Origin: Beijerinckia sp. 28-YEA-48
GTDB taxonomy: Bacteria > Pseudomonadota > Alphaproteobacteria > Rhizobiales > Beijerinckiaceae
Length of the DNA: 64,000 bases
Direction of reading: 5' to 3'
Assembly (NCBI RefSeq): GCF_900104955.1
Contig: NZ_FNSI01000002.1
Coordinates: 372,001 to 436,000 of the forward strand
A model generated the notes under the pieces. That model had not been told where the DNA came from and made no database searches. It was given only the letters and a program-made list of their open reading frames with translations. A program made the position numbers and the translations under genes. Of the stretch, positions 53,477 through 62,753 are shown one piece after another; position 1 is the stretch's first letter, and each line of letters opens with the position of its first letter.

Positions 53477-54841
53477 TCATGCATCGAGTAGCCTTTTCAT
53501 GACGGCGCGATACCGCGCATGCACTTCCCTATGGCAACGATGGTGACCGTCTTCGACCACTCTCACTCCTGAAGTAAAAACGGTACGGATCGCACTGCGT
53601 CCGGCAGAGAATATCCATGCATCAAACCAATGATCGGATGGTAGTCCCGCAAATCCCGCATGTTCGCCATCCAGCACGACAATATCGGCGCGATGGCCAA
53701 CTGCCAATGCGCCGACCGGATGCCCCAAAGCCTGGGCGCCGCCTTTCAGCGCCTCCGTATAAAGACGCAGACCAGTCGACTCGCCTTCCTCTACCGTGAT
53801 GACATTACGCGCACGCTTCACGATGCGTTGGCTATATTCGAGCTGGCGTAGCTCACCCGGCGCATCGATCTCGATGTTGGAATCACTACCGATGCCAAAT
53901 CGGCCATTGGCGGCGAGATAAGCGGCGCCACTAAATGCACCGTCGCCAAGAGAGGCTTCAGTCAACGGACATAGCCCTGCTATCGCGCGCGAGGCGGCCA
54001 GGCGTTGCGTCTCCGTCGCCGTCATATGCGTTGCATGTATGAGACACCAGCGTTCATCGACAGGCACGTGGTCGAGCAACCATTCGATCGGGCGAGAGCC
54101 AGACCAAGCGACACAGTCCTCTACTTCCTTCATTTGTTCGGCCGCATGAATATGAATCGGACCGCCCGGCACTGCCTCTAACACGGTGCGTAGGGTTTCG
54201 GGCGTCACGGCCCGTAGCGAGTGCGGCGCGATTCCAACCACTGCCGCGGAAAGGGGCGCACAAGCGGCCCGTGTCCGCTCAACGAGCCGCAAGAAACGCT
54301 CTGGATCATTGATAAAGCGACGTTGATTCTGAGCCGGAGGCAAAGCACCGAAGCCGGCATAGCCATATAGAACAGGCAAGAGCGTCAGGCCGATTCCAGT
54401 CCGCTCGGCAGCGGCGGCAATGCGAAACGCTATTTCTCCAAGCTCGTCATAAGGTTTACCGTCGGGGGCATGGTGCAGGTAATGAAACTCGCCGACCGTG
54501 GTGAAGCCGCGCTCCAACATCTCGATATAGGCGAGCGCGGCAATCGCTTCGATATCGTCGGGTGTAAGCCGATCAAGAAAGCGATACATCACCTCGCGCC
54601 AGGTCCAGAAACTATCGCCAGCCGGCTCACGGCGTTCCGCTAATCCTGCCATGCCGCGCTGGAATGCGTGACTATGCAGGTTCGGCATTCCCGGCACCGC
54701 AAGCCCCGGCACCATTTCCGTCACCGTGGATAACGCGTCCGGTTCAATTTCGGCAATGATGCCATCAAGTACCTGAACCCGAACATTGCGCGCCCATCCG
54801 CCCGGCAGCCAAGCGTGCTCAAAGACATACTGACGGTACAT
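53477..54841 (-). CDS. hutF: Formimidoylglutamate deiminase HutF
   Basis: A 454-residue amidohydrolase: PGLAVPGMPNLHSHAFQRGMAGL contains the metal HxH, IHIHAAEQMKEVEDC and CLIHATHMT supply further His, and GIGSDSNIEIDAPGEL supplies the Asp. This matches HutF, which converts N-formimino-L-glutamate to N-formylglutamate and ammonia. The start at 54841 has GGAGG at good spacing. Divergent from hutI, with two HutC-type operators in between. With HutG it defines the two-step HutF-HutG branch of histidine degradation. Confidence 0.94.
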   Translation of the reverse strand: MYRQYVFEHAWLPGGWARNVRVQVLDGIIAEIEPDALSTVTEMVPGLAVPGMPNLHSHAFQRGMAGLAERREPAGDSFWTWREVMYRFLDRLTPDDIEAIAALAYIEMLERGFTTVGEFHYLHHAPDGKPYDELGEIAFRIAAAAERTGIGLTLLPVLYGYAGFGALPPAQNQRRFINDPERFLRLVERTRAACAPLSAAVVGIAPHSLRAVTPETLRTVLEAVPGGPIHIHAAEQMKEVEDCVAWSGSRPIEWLLDHVPVDERWCLIHATHMTATETQRLAASRAIAGLCPLTEASLGDGAFSGAAYLAANGRFGIGSDSNIEIDAPGELRQLEYSQRIVKRARNVITVEEGESTGLRLYTEALKGGAQALGHPVGALAVGHRADIVVLDGEHAGFAGLPSDHWFDAWIFSAGRSAIRTVFTSGVRVVEDGHHRCHREVHARYRAVMKRLLDA

Positions 54842-54876
54842 GAGATTCTTCCTCCGTGACACGACCACCAATTATT

Positions 54877-54890
54877 ATTGTATAGACAAT
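54877..54890. promoter_or_regulatory. HutC-type operator, site 1
   Basis: ATTGTATAGACAAT, a near-palindrome, lies 36 bp upstream of hutF in the divergent hutF/hutI region. It resembles the Pseudomonas HutC target CTTGTATGTACAAG. HutC itself is not in the window. Site 2 begins 30 bp further on, three helical turns. Confidence 0.7.
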
Positions 54891-54906
54891 TGCAGCTCCC
54901 AGCAAT

Positions 54907-54920
54907 ATTGTATATACAAA
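54907..54920. promoter_or_regulatory. HutC-type operator, site 2
   Basis: ATTGTATATACAAA, with core TTGTATATACAA a perfect 12-bp palindrome, lies 40 bp upstream of hutI. Spaced exactly 30 bp from site 1, it suggests co-operative repression of both divergent hut transcripts, with urocanate as the expected inducer in this family of systems. Confidence 0.75.
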
Positions 54921-54959
54921 TGAACCGAGCGAGCTGAAACAACAGTCGGAAAAAATGTA

Positions 54960-56174
54960 ATGCGCTTCGATACCATTTGGCTCGACGCCCGGCTTGTCAC
55001 CCTGGACGAAACCCGCCCCGAACTCGGCGTCATCGAGAATGCCGCCATCGCGGCCAAGGACGGCAAGATCGCATATGTCGGCGCGGCAGCCGATCTTCCG
55101 ACCGGCTGGGACGCGGTGGAGCAGGTCAAGCTCGATGGTCGCTGGATCACACCGGGGCTCGTCGATTGCCACACCCATTTGGTGTTCGGTGGCGACCGCG
55201 CCCATGAGTTCGAACAGCGCCTCGCAGGCGTTTCCTACGAGGATATTGCTCGCGCCGGCGGCGGCATCGCCTCCACGGTGCGGGCCACCCGCGCGGCCAC
55301 CGAAACCGATCTCATGCGCGCGACCCTGCCCCGCCTCGACCAGTTGATGTCGGAAGGCGTCACCACCATCGAAATCAAGTCCGGCTACGGCCTCGACCGC
55401 GAATCGGAATTGCGCATGCTGCGCGTCGCGCGAGCGCTTGCCCATGATCGCCAGATCGATGTCGTCACCACATTCCTCGGCGCACATGCGCTGCCGCCTG
55501 AATATGTCAATAAGGACGCCTATATTGAGGCGGTCTGCGCCATGATTCCCGAAATTGCCCGCTCCGGCCTCGCCGATGCGGTTGATGCCTTCTGCGAAGG
55601 CATCGCCTTTTCGCCCGAGCAGGTGACCCGCGTCTTCGAAGCTGCGAAGGACGCCGGGCTTCCCGTCAAATTGCATGCCGACCAGCTCTCGAATCTACAT
55701 GGCGCGGCCCTGGCCGCACGATATGGCGCGCTCTCGGCCGACCACCTGGAATATACCGATGAGATCGGTGCCGCTGCCATGGCCCAGGCCGGAACGGTCG
55801 CCGTGCTGCTACCGGGCGCATATTATGTCCTGCGCGAAACACAATTGCCGCCGATCGAAGCGTTTCGTCGACACGGCACGAAGATTGCCATCGCTACCGA
55901 CTGCAATCCCGGCACGTCGCCCCTCACGTCTCTATTGCTGACGATGAATTTCGGCGCCACCTTGTTCCGCCTCACCATCGACGAGTTGATCGCCGGTGTG
56001 ACGCGCGAGGCCGCGCGTGCGCTGGGGCGCCTCTCCAGTATCGGCACTCTCGAACGCGGCAAATGGTGCGACCTGGCAATCTGGAACATCGAACGGCCGG
56101 CGGAGCTGGTCTACCGGATCGGATTCAATCCGCTTGAACAACGTGTGTGGAGAGGTCAATGCAAGACTGGCTGA
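54960..56174 (+). CDS. hutI: Imidazolonepropionase HutI
   Basis: A 404-residue amidohydrolase that opens imidazolone-5-propionate to formiminoglutamate. Marks: GLVDCHTHLVFGGDRAHEFEQRLAGVSYEDIARAGGGIASTV (metal HTH and substrate Arg), LHADQLSNLHGAALAARYGALSADHLEY, and IATDCNPGTSPLTSLLLTMNFGATLF. This is the usual length of HutI. It is first in the plus-strand hut operon and overlaps hutG by 16 bp. Confidence 0.95.
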   Translation: MRFDTIWLDARLVTLDETRPELGVIENAAIAAKDGKIAYVGAAADLPTGWDAVEQVKLDGRWITPGLVDCHTHLVFGGDRAHEFEQRLAGVSYEDIARAGGGIASTVRATRAATETDLMRATLPRLDQLMSEGVTTIEIKSGYGLDRESELRMLRVARALAHDRQIDVVTTFLGAHALPPEYVNKDAYIEAVCAMIPEIARSGLADAVDAFCEGIAFSPEQVTRVFEAAKDAGLPVKLHADQLSNLHGAALAARYGALSADHLEYTDEIGAAAMAQAGTVAVLLPGAYYVLRETQLPPIEAFRRHGTKIAIATDCNPGTSPLTSLLLTMNFGATLFRLTIDELIAGVTREAARALGRLSSIGTLERGKWCDLAIWNIERPAELVYRIGFNPLEQRVWRGQCKTG

Positions 56175-56977
56175 CGGTCAACCGTGGAAAGGCTCCACTC
56201 GTTATTTCGCTACCGCACACCGGCACCGAGTTGCCGGCAGACTACGAGACCCAGCTCGTCTCCCCCTGGCTCGCGCGCAAGGATGCCGACTGGTGGATCG
56301 ACAAGCTGTACGACTTCGCTGGCGAACTCGACGCCACGATCGTTCACACGGCAATTTCGCGCACCGTGATCGACGTGAACCGCAATCCATCGGGCGATTC
56401 GCTCTATCCAGGTCAGGCAACCACGGAGCTGTGCCCCACGACGACCTTCGACGGCGAGCGGCTGTACAAACCCGGCCAGGAGCCGACCTCGGATGAGGTC
56501 GCCGACCGGCGGCGGCGCTTCTTCGAGCCCTATCATACCGCGCTGGAGAACGAGATTGCCCGCCTAAGCAACCTCCATGGGCGCGTCGTTCTTTATGATT
56601 GCCATTCCATCCGCTCGGTGATCCCGCGCCTGTTCGAGGGCGAACTGCCGGTGTTCAACATCGGTACCAATTCAGACACCAGCTGCGATCCCTTGTTGGC
56701 GGCGACGATCGAGAACATCTGCGCCACCTCGCCATTCAGCCATATCGCCAATGGCCGCTTCAAAGGCGGCTGGATCACGCGGCGCTACGGGCGGCCGCAG
56801 GATGGCGTCCATGCCGTGCAGATGGAGCTTTCCTGTCGCGCCTATATGCGTGAGCCATCCGGGCCGGTTGGCGAAGACAAATGGCCGACGCCGTTCGATG
56901 CGGTCTATGCGGCGCCTGTCCGCACCACGCTGACCACCATTCTGAACGCTTGTCTGCAGTTCGCGAAACACCCCTGA
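56159..56977 (+). CDS. hutG: N-formylglutamate deformylase HutG
   Basis: A 272-residue protein of the N-formylglutamate amidohydrolase family: LVISLPHTGTELP near the N-terminus, SRTVIDVNRNPSGDSLYPGQATTELCPTTTFDGERLY, and LYDCHSIRSVIPRLFEG. It removes formate from N-formylglutamate. The start at 56159 is preceded by AGAGG; the longer frame at 56147 has no such site. Overlaps the hutI end and is followed by hutU after 30 bp. Confidence 0.94.
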   Translation: MQDWLTVNRGKAPLVISLPHTGTELPADYETQLVSPWLARKDADWWIDKLYDFAGELDATIVHTAISRTVIDVNRNPSGDSLYPGQATTELCPTTTFDGERLYKPGQEPTSDEVADRRRRFFEPYHTALENEIARLSNLHGRVVLYDCHSIRSVIPRLFEGELPVFNIGTNSDTSCDPLLAATIENICATSPFSHIANGRFKGGWITRRYGRPQDGVHAVQMELSCRAYMREPSGPVGEDKWPTPFDAVYAAPVRTTLTTILNACLQFAKHP

Positions 56978-57007
56978 TTCTTATCCATTGAAGCTGGAGA
57001 CCGTTTG

Positions 57008-58672
57008 ATGACCCGTGTCGACAATACCCGTTCCATTCGCGCTCCGCATGGGAACGAACGAACCGCCAAAAGCTGGCTGACGGAAGCGCCCCTGCGCATG
57101 CTGATGAACAATCTCGATCCCGATGTGGCCGAGAAGCCGAATGAACTCGTCGTCTACGGCGGCATCGGCCGTGCCGCGCGCAACTGGGAGAGTTTCGACC
57201 GGATCGTGGCTAGCCTTCGCAACCTCGAACATGACGAGACTTTGATCGTCCAATCGGGCAAGCCGGTCGGGGTTTTCCGCACCCACGCCGATGCGCCGCG
57301 GGTGCTGATCGCCAATTCGAACTTGGTGCCACATTGGGGCACCTGGGATCACTTCCATGAGCTCGATCGCAAGGGGCTAATGATGTACGGCCAAATGACG
57401 GCCGGCTCCTGGATCTATATTGGTTCGCAGGGCATTGTTCAGGGAACTTACGAAACCTTCGTCGAGATCGGTCGTCGTCACTATGGGGGAAGCCTCGCCG
57501 GCAAATGGATTCTCACAGCGGGCCTCGGCGGCATGGGCGGCGCGCAGCCACTCGCAGCGACGATGGCGGGAGCATCCTGCCTGGCCGTCGAATGCCAGCC
57601 GAGCCGGATCGAGATGCGGCTGCGCACCGGATACCTCGACGTGCAGGCCAAGGATATCGACCACGCCCTCGAGCTGATCGCCCAGGCCTGCAAGGACAAC
57701 AAGGCGATATCGGTCGGCGTGCTCGGCAACGCCGCTGATGTCTACCCGGAACTGGTCAAGCGCGGCATCAGGCCGGACGTGGTGACCGACCAGACCTCGG
57801 CGCACGACCCGGTGAACGGCTACCTGCCGAAAGGTTGGACCCTCGCGCAGTGGGAAGAGAAGCGGCAGAGCGACCCGAAGGCTGTCGAGAAGGCGGCCAA
57901 GCGATCGATGGTCGATCACGTCCAGGCGATGCTGGACTTCCACAAACTCGGCATCCCGACCCTCGACTACGGCAACAACATCCGCCAGATGGCGAAGGAA
58001 GAAGGCCTCGCCAATGCCTTCGACTTTCCGGGTTTCGTGCCGGCCTATATTCGCCCCCTGTTCTGCCGGGGCATCGGCCCGTTCCGCTGGGCCGCTCTCT
58101 CGGGAGACCCCGAGGACATCTACAAGACCGATGCCAAAGTGAAGGAGCTGCTGCCTGATAACAAGCACCTGCACAACTGGCTCGACATGGCACGCAAGCG
58201 CATTCAATTCCAGGGCCTGCCGGCGCGCATCTGCTGGGTCGGCCTTGGAGACCGCCATCGCATCGGTCTGGCTTTCAACGAAATGGTCGCCAAGGGTGAG
58301 TTGAGCGCCCCGGTCGTCATCGGCCGCGACCATCTCGACTCCGGCAGCGTCGCCAGCCCAAATCGCGAGACCGAGGCGATGAAGGACGGTTCCGATGCAG
58401 TGTCGGACTGGCCGTTGCTCAACGCGCTGATCAACTGCGCCAGCGGCGCGACCTGGGTGTCGCTGCATCATGGCGGCGGCGTCGGCATCGGCTATTCGCA
58501 ACATGCCGGCATGGTGATTGTCGCCGACGGCACGCCGGAGGCAGCCAAGCGTCTCGAGCGAGTGCTGTGGAATGATCCCGCCACTGGAGTCATGCGCCAT
58601 GCCGACGCGGGCTACGAGGAAGCCATCGCTTGCGGACGGGAGCATGCCCTCAACCTGCCGAGCCTCGACTAA
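57008..58672 (+). CDS. hutU: Urocanate hydratase HutU
   Basis: A 554-residue urocanase. The NAD+-binding loop GGMGGAQPLAATMAGASCLAVE and the blocks SGKPVGVFRTH, GSQGIVQGTYETF, HNWLDMARKRIQFQGLPARICWVGLGDR and GATWVSLHHGGGVGIGYSQHAGMV are all present. It hydrates urocanate to imidazolonepropionate. The ATG at 57008 follows GGAGA; the TTG just before is not needed. The substrate, urocanate, must be made by a HutH encoded elsewhere, as none is in the window. Confidence 0.96.
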   Translation: MTRVDNTRSIRAPHGNERTAKSWLTEAPLRMLMNNLDPDVAEKPNELVVYGGIGRAARNWESFDRIVASLRNLEHDETLIVQSGKPVGVFRTHADAPRVLIANSNLVPHWGTWDHFHELDRKGLMMYGQMTAGSWIYIGSQGIVQGTYETFVEIGRRHYGGSLAGKWILTAGLGGMGGAQPLAATMAGASCLAVECQPSRIEMRLRTGYLDVQAKDIDHALELIAQACKDNKAISVGVLGNAADVYPELVKRGIRPDVVTDQTSAHDPVNGYLPKGWTLAQWEEKRQSDPKAVEKAAKRSMVDHVQAMLDFHKLGIPTLDYGNNIRQMAKEEGLANAFDFPGFVPAYIRPLFCRGIGPFRWAALSGDPEDIYKTDAKVKELLPDNKHLHNWLDMARKRIQFQGLPARICWVGLGDRHRIGLAFNEMVAKGELSAPVVIGRDHLDSGSVASPNRETEAMKDGSDAVSDWPLLNALINCASGATWVSLHHGGGVGIGYSQHAGMVIVADGTPEAAKRLERVLWNDPATGVMRHADAGYEEAIACGREHALNLPSLD

Positions 58673-58674
58673 CC

Positions 58675-59271
58675 ATGCGTCTCATCCACTCGATCGATTA
58701 CCGTCGCATGCCGTGGAAGAACGGTGGCGGCGTGACGATCGAAGTGGCGATCGCGCCAGACGACGCCACTCTCGATGACTTCGACTGGCGGATCAGCATG
58801 GCGCATGTGGCGACGCCGGGACCGTTCTCGCGGTTCCCCGGCGTCGACCGCACGCTGGCCGTCCTCTCCGGGGCAGGCATCCGCCTGGCCATCGGAGGGG
58901 CGCCGCCTGTCACACTAGATCTCTCGTCGCCGCCGCACGCTTTCTCCGGTCACGTCGAAACCAACGCGACTTTGATCGATGGCGCGATCGACGATCTCAA
59001 TGTGATGAGCAACCAGGCGCGTTATCGCCATCGCATGACGCGTCATCAGATCGAAGAGACCGTCATGATCCCGAATGGTGCCGTAGCAGTCGCGATCATG
59101 CCGCGCGCCGGCGGCCTAAAGCTCGCCGTCGGCGAAGCATCCGCTCACGTCGCCGATGGCGATACCGTGATCCTCGATCAGGCCGACCTCTCCGGCAACG
59201 ACGCCATCAGCTTTCATCGGAGCGGCCTGGCCCCCGCCGAGATTTACCTGATGATATTCTGGCCGCGCTAG
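58675..59271 (+). CDS. hutD: HutD-family protein
   Basis: A 198-residue cupin-like HutD protein: HSIDYRRMPWKNGGGVTIEVAIAP, WRISMAHVATPGPFSRFPGVDRTLAVLSGAGIRL and MIFWPR are characteristic blocks. HutD proteins are thought to control or fine-tune hut expression by binding urocanate or formimino intermediates; the mechanism is uncertain. It begins 3 bp after the hutU stop and ends the operon. Confidence 0.9.
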   Translation: MRLIHSIDYRRMPWKNGGGVTIEVAIAPDDATLDDFDWRISMAHVATPGPFSRFPGVDRTLAVLSGAGIRLAIGGAPPVTLDLSSPPHAFSGHVETNATLIDGAIDDLNVMSNQARYRHRMTRHQIEETVMIPNGAVAVAIMPRAGGLKLAVGEASAHVADGDTVILDQADLSGNDAISFHRSGLAPAEIYLMIFWPR

Positions 59272-59305
59272 CCTCCTCGCCTGGGCCATCCATCCGCCAT
59301 TGGAT

Positions 59306-59342
59306 GCGTCTTGATATTCGAGCAGACCGAGTATCAAGACGC
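59306..59342 (+). terminator. Strong bidirectional terminator after hutD
   Basis: GCGTCTTGATATTCG-N7-CGAGTATCAAGACGC gives a 15-bp stem with one G-T wobble and a 7-nt loop, followed on the plus strand by TTTCGCT. It sits 34 nt after hutD and 12 nt before the end of the convergent permease gene, so it can serve both transcripts. Confidence 0.8.
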
Positions 59343-59354
59343 TTTCGCTGCGGC

Positions 59355-60179
59355 TCAATGCTCCCGGAAACGCGCCAGATAACGGTCGTCGACGAACGAA
59401 AGGCTCTGGGACAAGGCCATGCCGGTGAGCGTGAACAGCATGATGCCCATCAGCATGAGCGCCGTGTTGTAAGTCGCGCCCGCCTGGGTGATCAGGAAGC
59501 CGACGCCTTCGTTCGACATATAGAGTTCGGCTACGAAAACGCTGATCAGCACCCGGCCGATCGCCAGCCGTATACCCGCGACGATGAACGGAATGGCTGC
59601 GGGTAATATGATGTAAAGAAAGACTTCCGTCTGGCTCGCAGTGAAGGCCCGTGCCGTCTCGATCAAGCGCGGATTGGTGCCTCTGACGCCGGCAATCGTA
59701 TTCACCAGAATGGCAAATACGCCGCCCAGGAACACGATAAGGACCTTCGACCACAGGCCAATCCCGAGCCACAGGATGAACAAGGGTAGCAACGCGACTG
59801 ACGGCGTTGAATAGAGCGCCATGACAAACGGCTCGCAGACATGCCGCACCCGGTCGAACCGCCCCATCGCCAACCCAAGCAACACGCCAAAAAAGATAGC
59901 CAGCCCGAAGCCGATCACCGCCTCCGTCAAGCTGACGGCGATATGCTGGTAGATCTCGCCATCGACGAAGAACTGCTGATAGGCCGTTTGCAGAATGGCA
60001 TAGGGGCTGGCGAGAAAGACCGGTTCGATCAGGCCGACACTGGTGACGAACTGCCAGGCAGCCAGGAAAACGACCACGGACATTGTGCTGAGCGCACGGC
60101 TCGACGTCCACCAGGCGGGCTTTTTCAATCGGGCGCGCGGGCTTTCCATCCCTTCGATGACACGGTCTTGCGTTACCAT
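59355..60179 (-). CDS. ABC transporter permease (SsuC/TauC-like)
   Basis: A 274-residue permease of the NitT/TauT class. Transmembrane segments: VVVFLAAWQFVTSV, TEAVIGFGLAIFFGVLLGLAMG, PSVALLPLFILWLGIGLW and further helices. The EAA loop is ETARAFTASQTEVFLYIILPAAIPFIVAGIRLAIG. Start 60179 has a 1-base overlap with the ATPase stop (TGATG), so translation is coupled. Last gene of the operon with ATPase, binding protein, amidase and hydrolase. Confidence 0.92.
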   Translation of the reverse strand: MVTQDRVIEGMESPRARLKKPAWWTSSRALSTMSVVVFLAAWQFVTSVGLIEPVFLASPYAILQTAYQQFFVDGEIYQHIAVSLTEAVIGFGLAIFFGVLLGLAMGRFDRVRHVCEPFVMALYSTPSVALLPLFILWLGIGLWSKVLIVFLGGVFAILVNTIAGVRGTNPRLIETARAFTASQTEVFLYIILPAAIPFIVAGIRLAIGRVLISVFVAELYMSNEGVGFLITQAGATYNTALMLMGIMLFTLTGMALSQSLSFVDDRYLARFREH

Positions 60180-60988
60180 CAGTGGACCTCGACGATTCCG
60201 GGTTTGAGCAATTGCCATAGTCGTTTGCGCAGACTGACCCAGCGCGGATCGGCCCGCATGTCATCGTCGCGTGGTCGCGGCAGATCAACGTCGATAATGG
60301 TCTTGATGCGGCCAGGATGAGCATCCATCACGACGATCTGGTCCGACAGCAGGATTGCCTCGTCGATCGAATGGGTCACGAACACGACGGTTTTCCGATC
60401 CGCTTCCCAGATGCGCAACAGCTCGGCCTGCAAAACCTCGCGCGTCTGCGCATCGAGGGCGCCGAAGGGCTCGTCCATCAGCAATATCTGCGGTTGGATG
60501 CTCAAGGCGCGGGCAATGCCGACGCGCTGCTTCATACCACCCGAGAGCCGGCTCGGCAGGTAGTTCTCGAAGCCTTTCAGCCCCATCAGCGCCATCGCAT
60601 TCATGGCGCGGCGGCGGCTCTCCTCCGGCGGAATTCCCACCAGTTTGCAACCGAATTGCAAATTCTCCAATGCGGTCTTCCAGGGCAGGAGATTGTGCTC
60701 CTGGAACACCATGGCACGATTGACGCCGGGCCCCGCGACTCGCTGTCCGCCGATCACGACTGCGCCATCCGACGGCATGATCAGGCCGTGGATCACGCGC
60801 AACAGCGTGGTCTTCCCACATCCCGACGGCCCAAGAAGCGACACGAAGCTGCGTTCGGCGATAGTGAGGGACACACGATCGAGGATTTGAATATCGCCGC
60901 CGTCCTCCCTCGGAAGCCAGTGGCTGACGGCCTGGCACTCAATGCCGCCGTCTGTGTGCTCCGGCTCGGATCGAAATTTGGCCATCAT
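60179..60988 (-). CDS. ABC transporter ATP-binding protein (SsuB/TauB-like)
   Basis: A 269-residue ATPase with Walker A GPSGCGKTT, Q-loop AMVFQEHNLLPWKTALENLQFG, signature LSGGMKQRVGIARAL, Walker B ILLMDEPFGALDAQTREVL and H-loop FVTHSIDEAI. The start at 60988 (MMAKFR) lies 10 bp after the binding-protein stop; the frame is open further upstream but that part overlaps that gene. A weak ribosome-binding site suggests translational coupling. Confidence 0.93.
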   Translation of the reverse strand: MMAKFRSEPEHTDGGIECQAVSHWLPREDGGDIQILDRVSLTIAERSFVSLLGPSGCGKTTLLRVIHGLIMPSDGAVVIGGQRVAGPGVNRAMVFQEHNLLPWKTALENLQFGCKLVGIPPEESRRRAMNAMALMGLKGFENYLPSRLSGGMKQRVGIARALSIQPQILLMDEPFGALDAQTREVLQAELLRIWEADRKTVVFVTHSIDEAILLSDQIVVMDAHPGRIKTIIDVDLPRPRDDDMRADPRWVSLRKRLWQLLKPGIVEVH

Positions 60989-60998
60989 GCGCACCCAG

Positions 60999-61949
60999 CT
61001 ATTTCGGAATGAACGAGAAGTCGAAAATCCGTGGCATCTCGGGTGCACGGGTCAGCTTCAAGGCGGTCATCTGCTCCTCGACGAACTTCTTCTGCGTCTC
61101 GACATCGACCGCACCCGATTTATTGAAATGTGGTCGCACCGTCGTATCGTAGGACTGTCCTGCATCCTCCAGCGACAGATTGAAGAAGCGGCTCATGATG
61201 GCGACCGTTTCGTCGCGGTTTTCCAGAATGAATCGATGGGCCTTGGCATGGACGCTGACGACCGCAGCGACCATTCGCGGCCGTTCCTTGATGGCTTTGT
61301 CGGTGGTCGCTATGCCGCCATTCAGCCCCGGTGCGTAGTCACCGAGAAAGCCGAGATTCACGAACTTCGCCTTGGCGCTGTTCAGTTGAAACTCTCGCGG
61401 CGGCGTGATCACGCCGGCTTCGATGGCGCCCGCGGCCAGCGTTGTCGGCACGTTTTGCGAGCCAAGCGCGACAAAGATCGTGCGCGACGGATCCGCCCCG
61501 GATTCCCGCATGGCCCGCCGCACGATGATATCGGTGGTGCCGCCTACCGCGTCGATCCCCACGCGCTTGCCCTCGAGCGCCTTCAACGAGCCGATCTGCT
61601 CCTGGGCGAACAGAAAATAGAGAGACTTGTCGACGTGGACATAAATCACTTTGACCGCCAGCCCGCTCACGGCCGCGGTCAAGGCCGCGCCGCCGGATAG
61701 CGAGAAGTCGAAATCGCCGGCGAGCATCGCCTTGATTGCAACCGGGCCGGACGCGCGCGTCAGCACTGCATTAAAGCCCTCCTCCTTATCCAGCCCTTTG
61801 ACGCGGACAACCTCCGTCGGCAACGTCGTCAGGAAGGGGCCCGGCGTCGCGAACCGCAGGTCTCCGAATTGCTCGGCGGCGAGAGCCGGGCCTGCGCCCG
61901 CCGCGAGAAGCGACACGCACATCGCTTTAAGCCAAGAAGACAACCTCAT
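60999..61949 (-). CDS. ABC transporter substrate-binding protein (NMT1/SsuA-like)
   Basis: A 316-residue periplasmic binding protein. Signal peptide about residues 1-24 (ends ALA-AEQ). Conserved blocks: GPVAIKAMLAGDFDFSLSGGAALTAAVSGLAVKVIYVHVDKSLYFLFA, LEGKRVGIDAVGGTTDIIVRRAMRE, and a helix-rich C-terminal part. Same family as the 14131 protein but a distant relative. Together with the next two genes it forms a complete importer of unknown specificity, probably for a nitrogen-containing compound given the adjacent amidase-type enzyme. Confidence 0.9.
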   Translation of the reverse strand: MRLSSWLKAMCVSLLAAGAGPALAAEQFGDLRFATPGPFLTTLPTEVVRVKGLDKEEGFNAVLTRASGPVAIKAMLAGDFDFSLSGGAALTAAVSGLAVKVIYVHVDKSLYFLFAQEQIGSLKALEGKRVGIDAVGGTTDIIVRRAMRESGADPSRTIFVALGSQNVPTTLAAGAIEAGVITPPREFQLNSAKAKFVNLGFLGDYAPGLNGGIATTDKAIKERPRMVAAVVSVHAKAHRFILENRDETVAIMSRFFNLSLEDAGQSYDTTVRPHFNKSGAVDVETQKKFVEEQMTALKLTRAPEMPRIFDFSFIPK

Positions 61950-62012
61950 TCGCGACCTCCATCGAACCATTCATGTCATTCCAGACCATCTCCGCGGAGA
62001 GGATTTCGTGCG

Positions 62013-62744
62013 TCAAGTTTTCGGCAGGTTGGGAAACAAATCATCGGACAGCGTTGCGATGTGTTTCTGGACGTCGGCGATCGGCATGACATCGGCGTAT
62101 TTCGCATGCATATCGCAGAGACTGAGGGCGTGGCTCGCCTGACTGCGATCGAAACAGCCGTCTTCGGCGATCGTCACGCGAATATTGTAGCTGAAGGCAT
62201 CAATCACAGTAGCACGAACGCAGCCACTCGTCGTAGTCCCGGTCACGATCACGCTGTCGCAACCGAGCAGGTTGAGATAACTCATCAGGTCAGTGCCGAA
62301 GAACGCGCTCGGCTTCTGCTTGTGAACCACAATATCCTGCGGCTCCGGCTTTAGCTCGGCAACGATCGCGTTGGGATCGAGAGCCATCTTCCGATGGGGG
62401 ACGGCCTCACACGAGCGAGCATTTTTCCAGGCCCAGCCGCCCGCATCCCAATTGTCCGGCCGGATATGCCCCGTCGTAAAGATGACCGGCATCCGCTTGG
62501 CCCGAAACAGGTCGGCCAGTGAGGCGATATGCGCAATCGCCTCCCAACTCTCGGCACCGCAGGAATTGCTCCATCGCGTGATGGATTGCAGGATCGGCTC
62601 GGGCTTGTCGCCACAGAACCCGTAATTGACGTCTATGATGAGCAATGCCGGCCGCTTGCCATAGCCTGCCAGCGCGCCATAGCCCGAGGCCGCGAACACT
62701 TCGCGGTCACGATCCGTCAGAAATTTGTCCCATATTCGTTCCAC
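62013..62744 (-). CDS. Isochorismatase-family cysteine amidohydrolase
   Basis: A 243-residue cysteine hydrolase of the isochorismatase/N-carbamoylsarcosine amidase family. The catalytic triad is visible: Asp in ALLIIDVNYGF near residue 39, Lys in IVVHKQKPSAFFGT near residue 143, and Cys in TGTTTSGCVRATVIDAFSYN near residue 174. It resembles maleamate amidohydrolase and N-carbamoylsarcosine amidase more than true isochorismatases. It lies between an alpha/beta hydrolase and the ABC importer, suggesting release of ammonia from an imported amide. Substrate unknown. Confidence 0.88.
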   Translation of the reverse strand: MERIWDKFLTDRDREVFAASGYGALAGYGKRPALLIIDVNYGFCGDKPEPILQSITRWSNSCGAESWEAIAHIASLADLFRAKRMPVIFTTGHIRPDNWDAGGWAWKNARSCEAVPHRKMALDPNAIVAELKPEPQDIVVHKQKPSAFFGTDLMSYLNLLGCDSVIVTGTTTSGCVRATVIDAFSYNIRVTIAEDGCFDRSQASHALSLCDMHAKYADVMPIADVQKHIATLSDDLFPNLPKT

Positions 62745-62753
62745 GGCACACCC

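Noticed and set aside
57377..58645. 422-codon minus-strand open frame opposite hutU
   Set aside because: hutU has all urocanase motifs; the antisense frame is a shadow without a domain.
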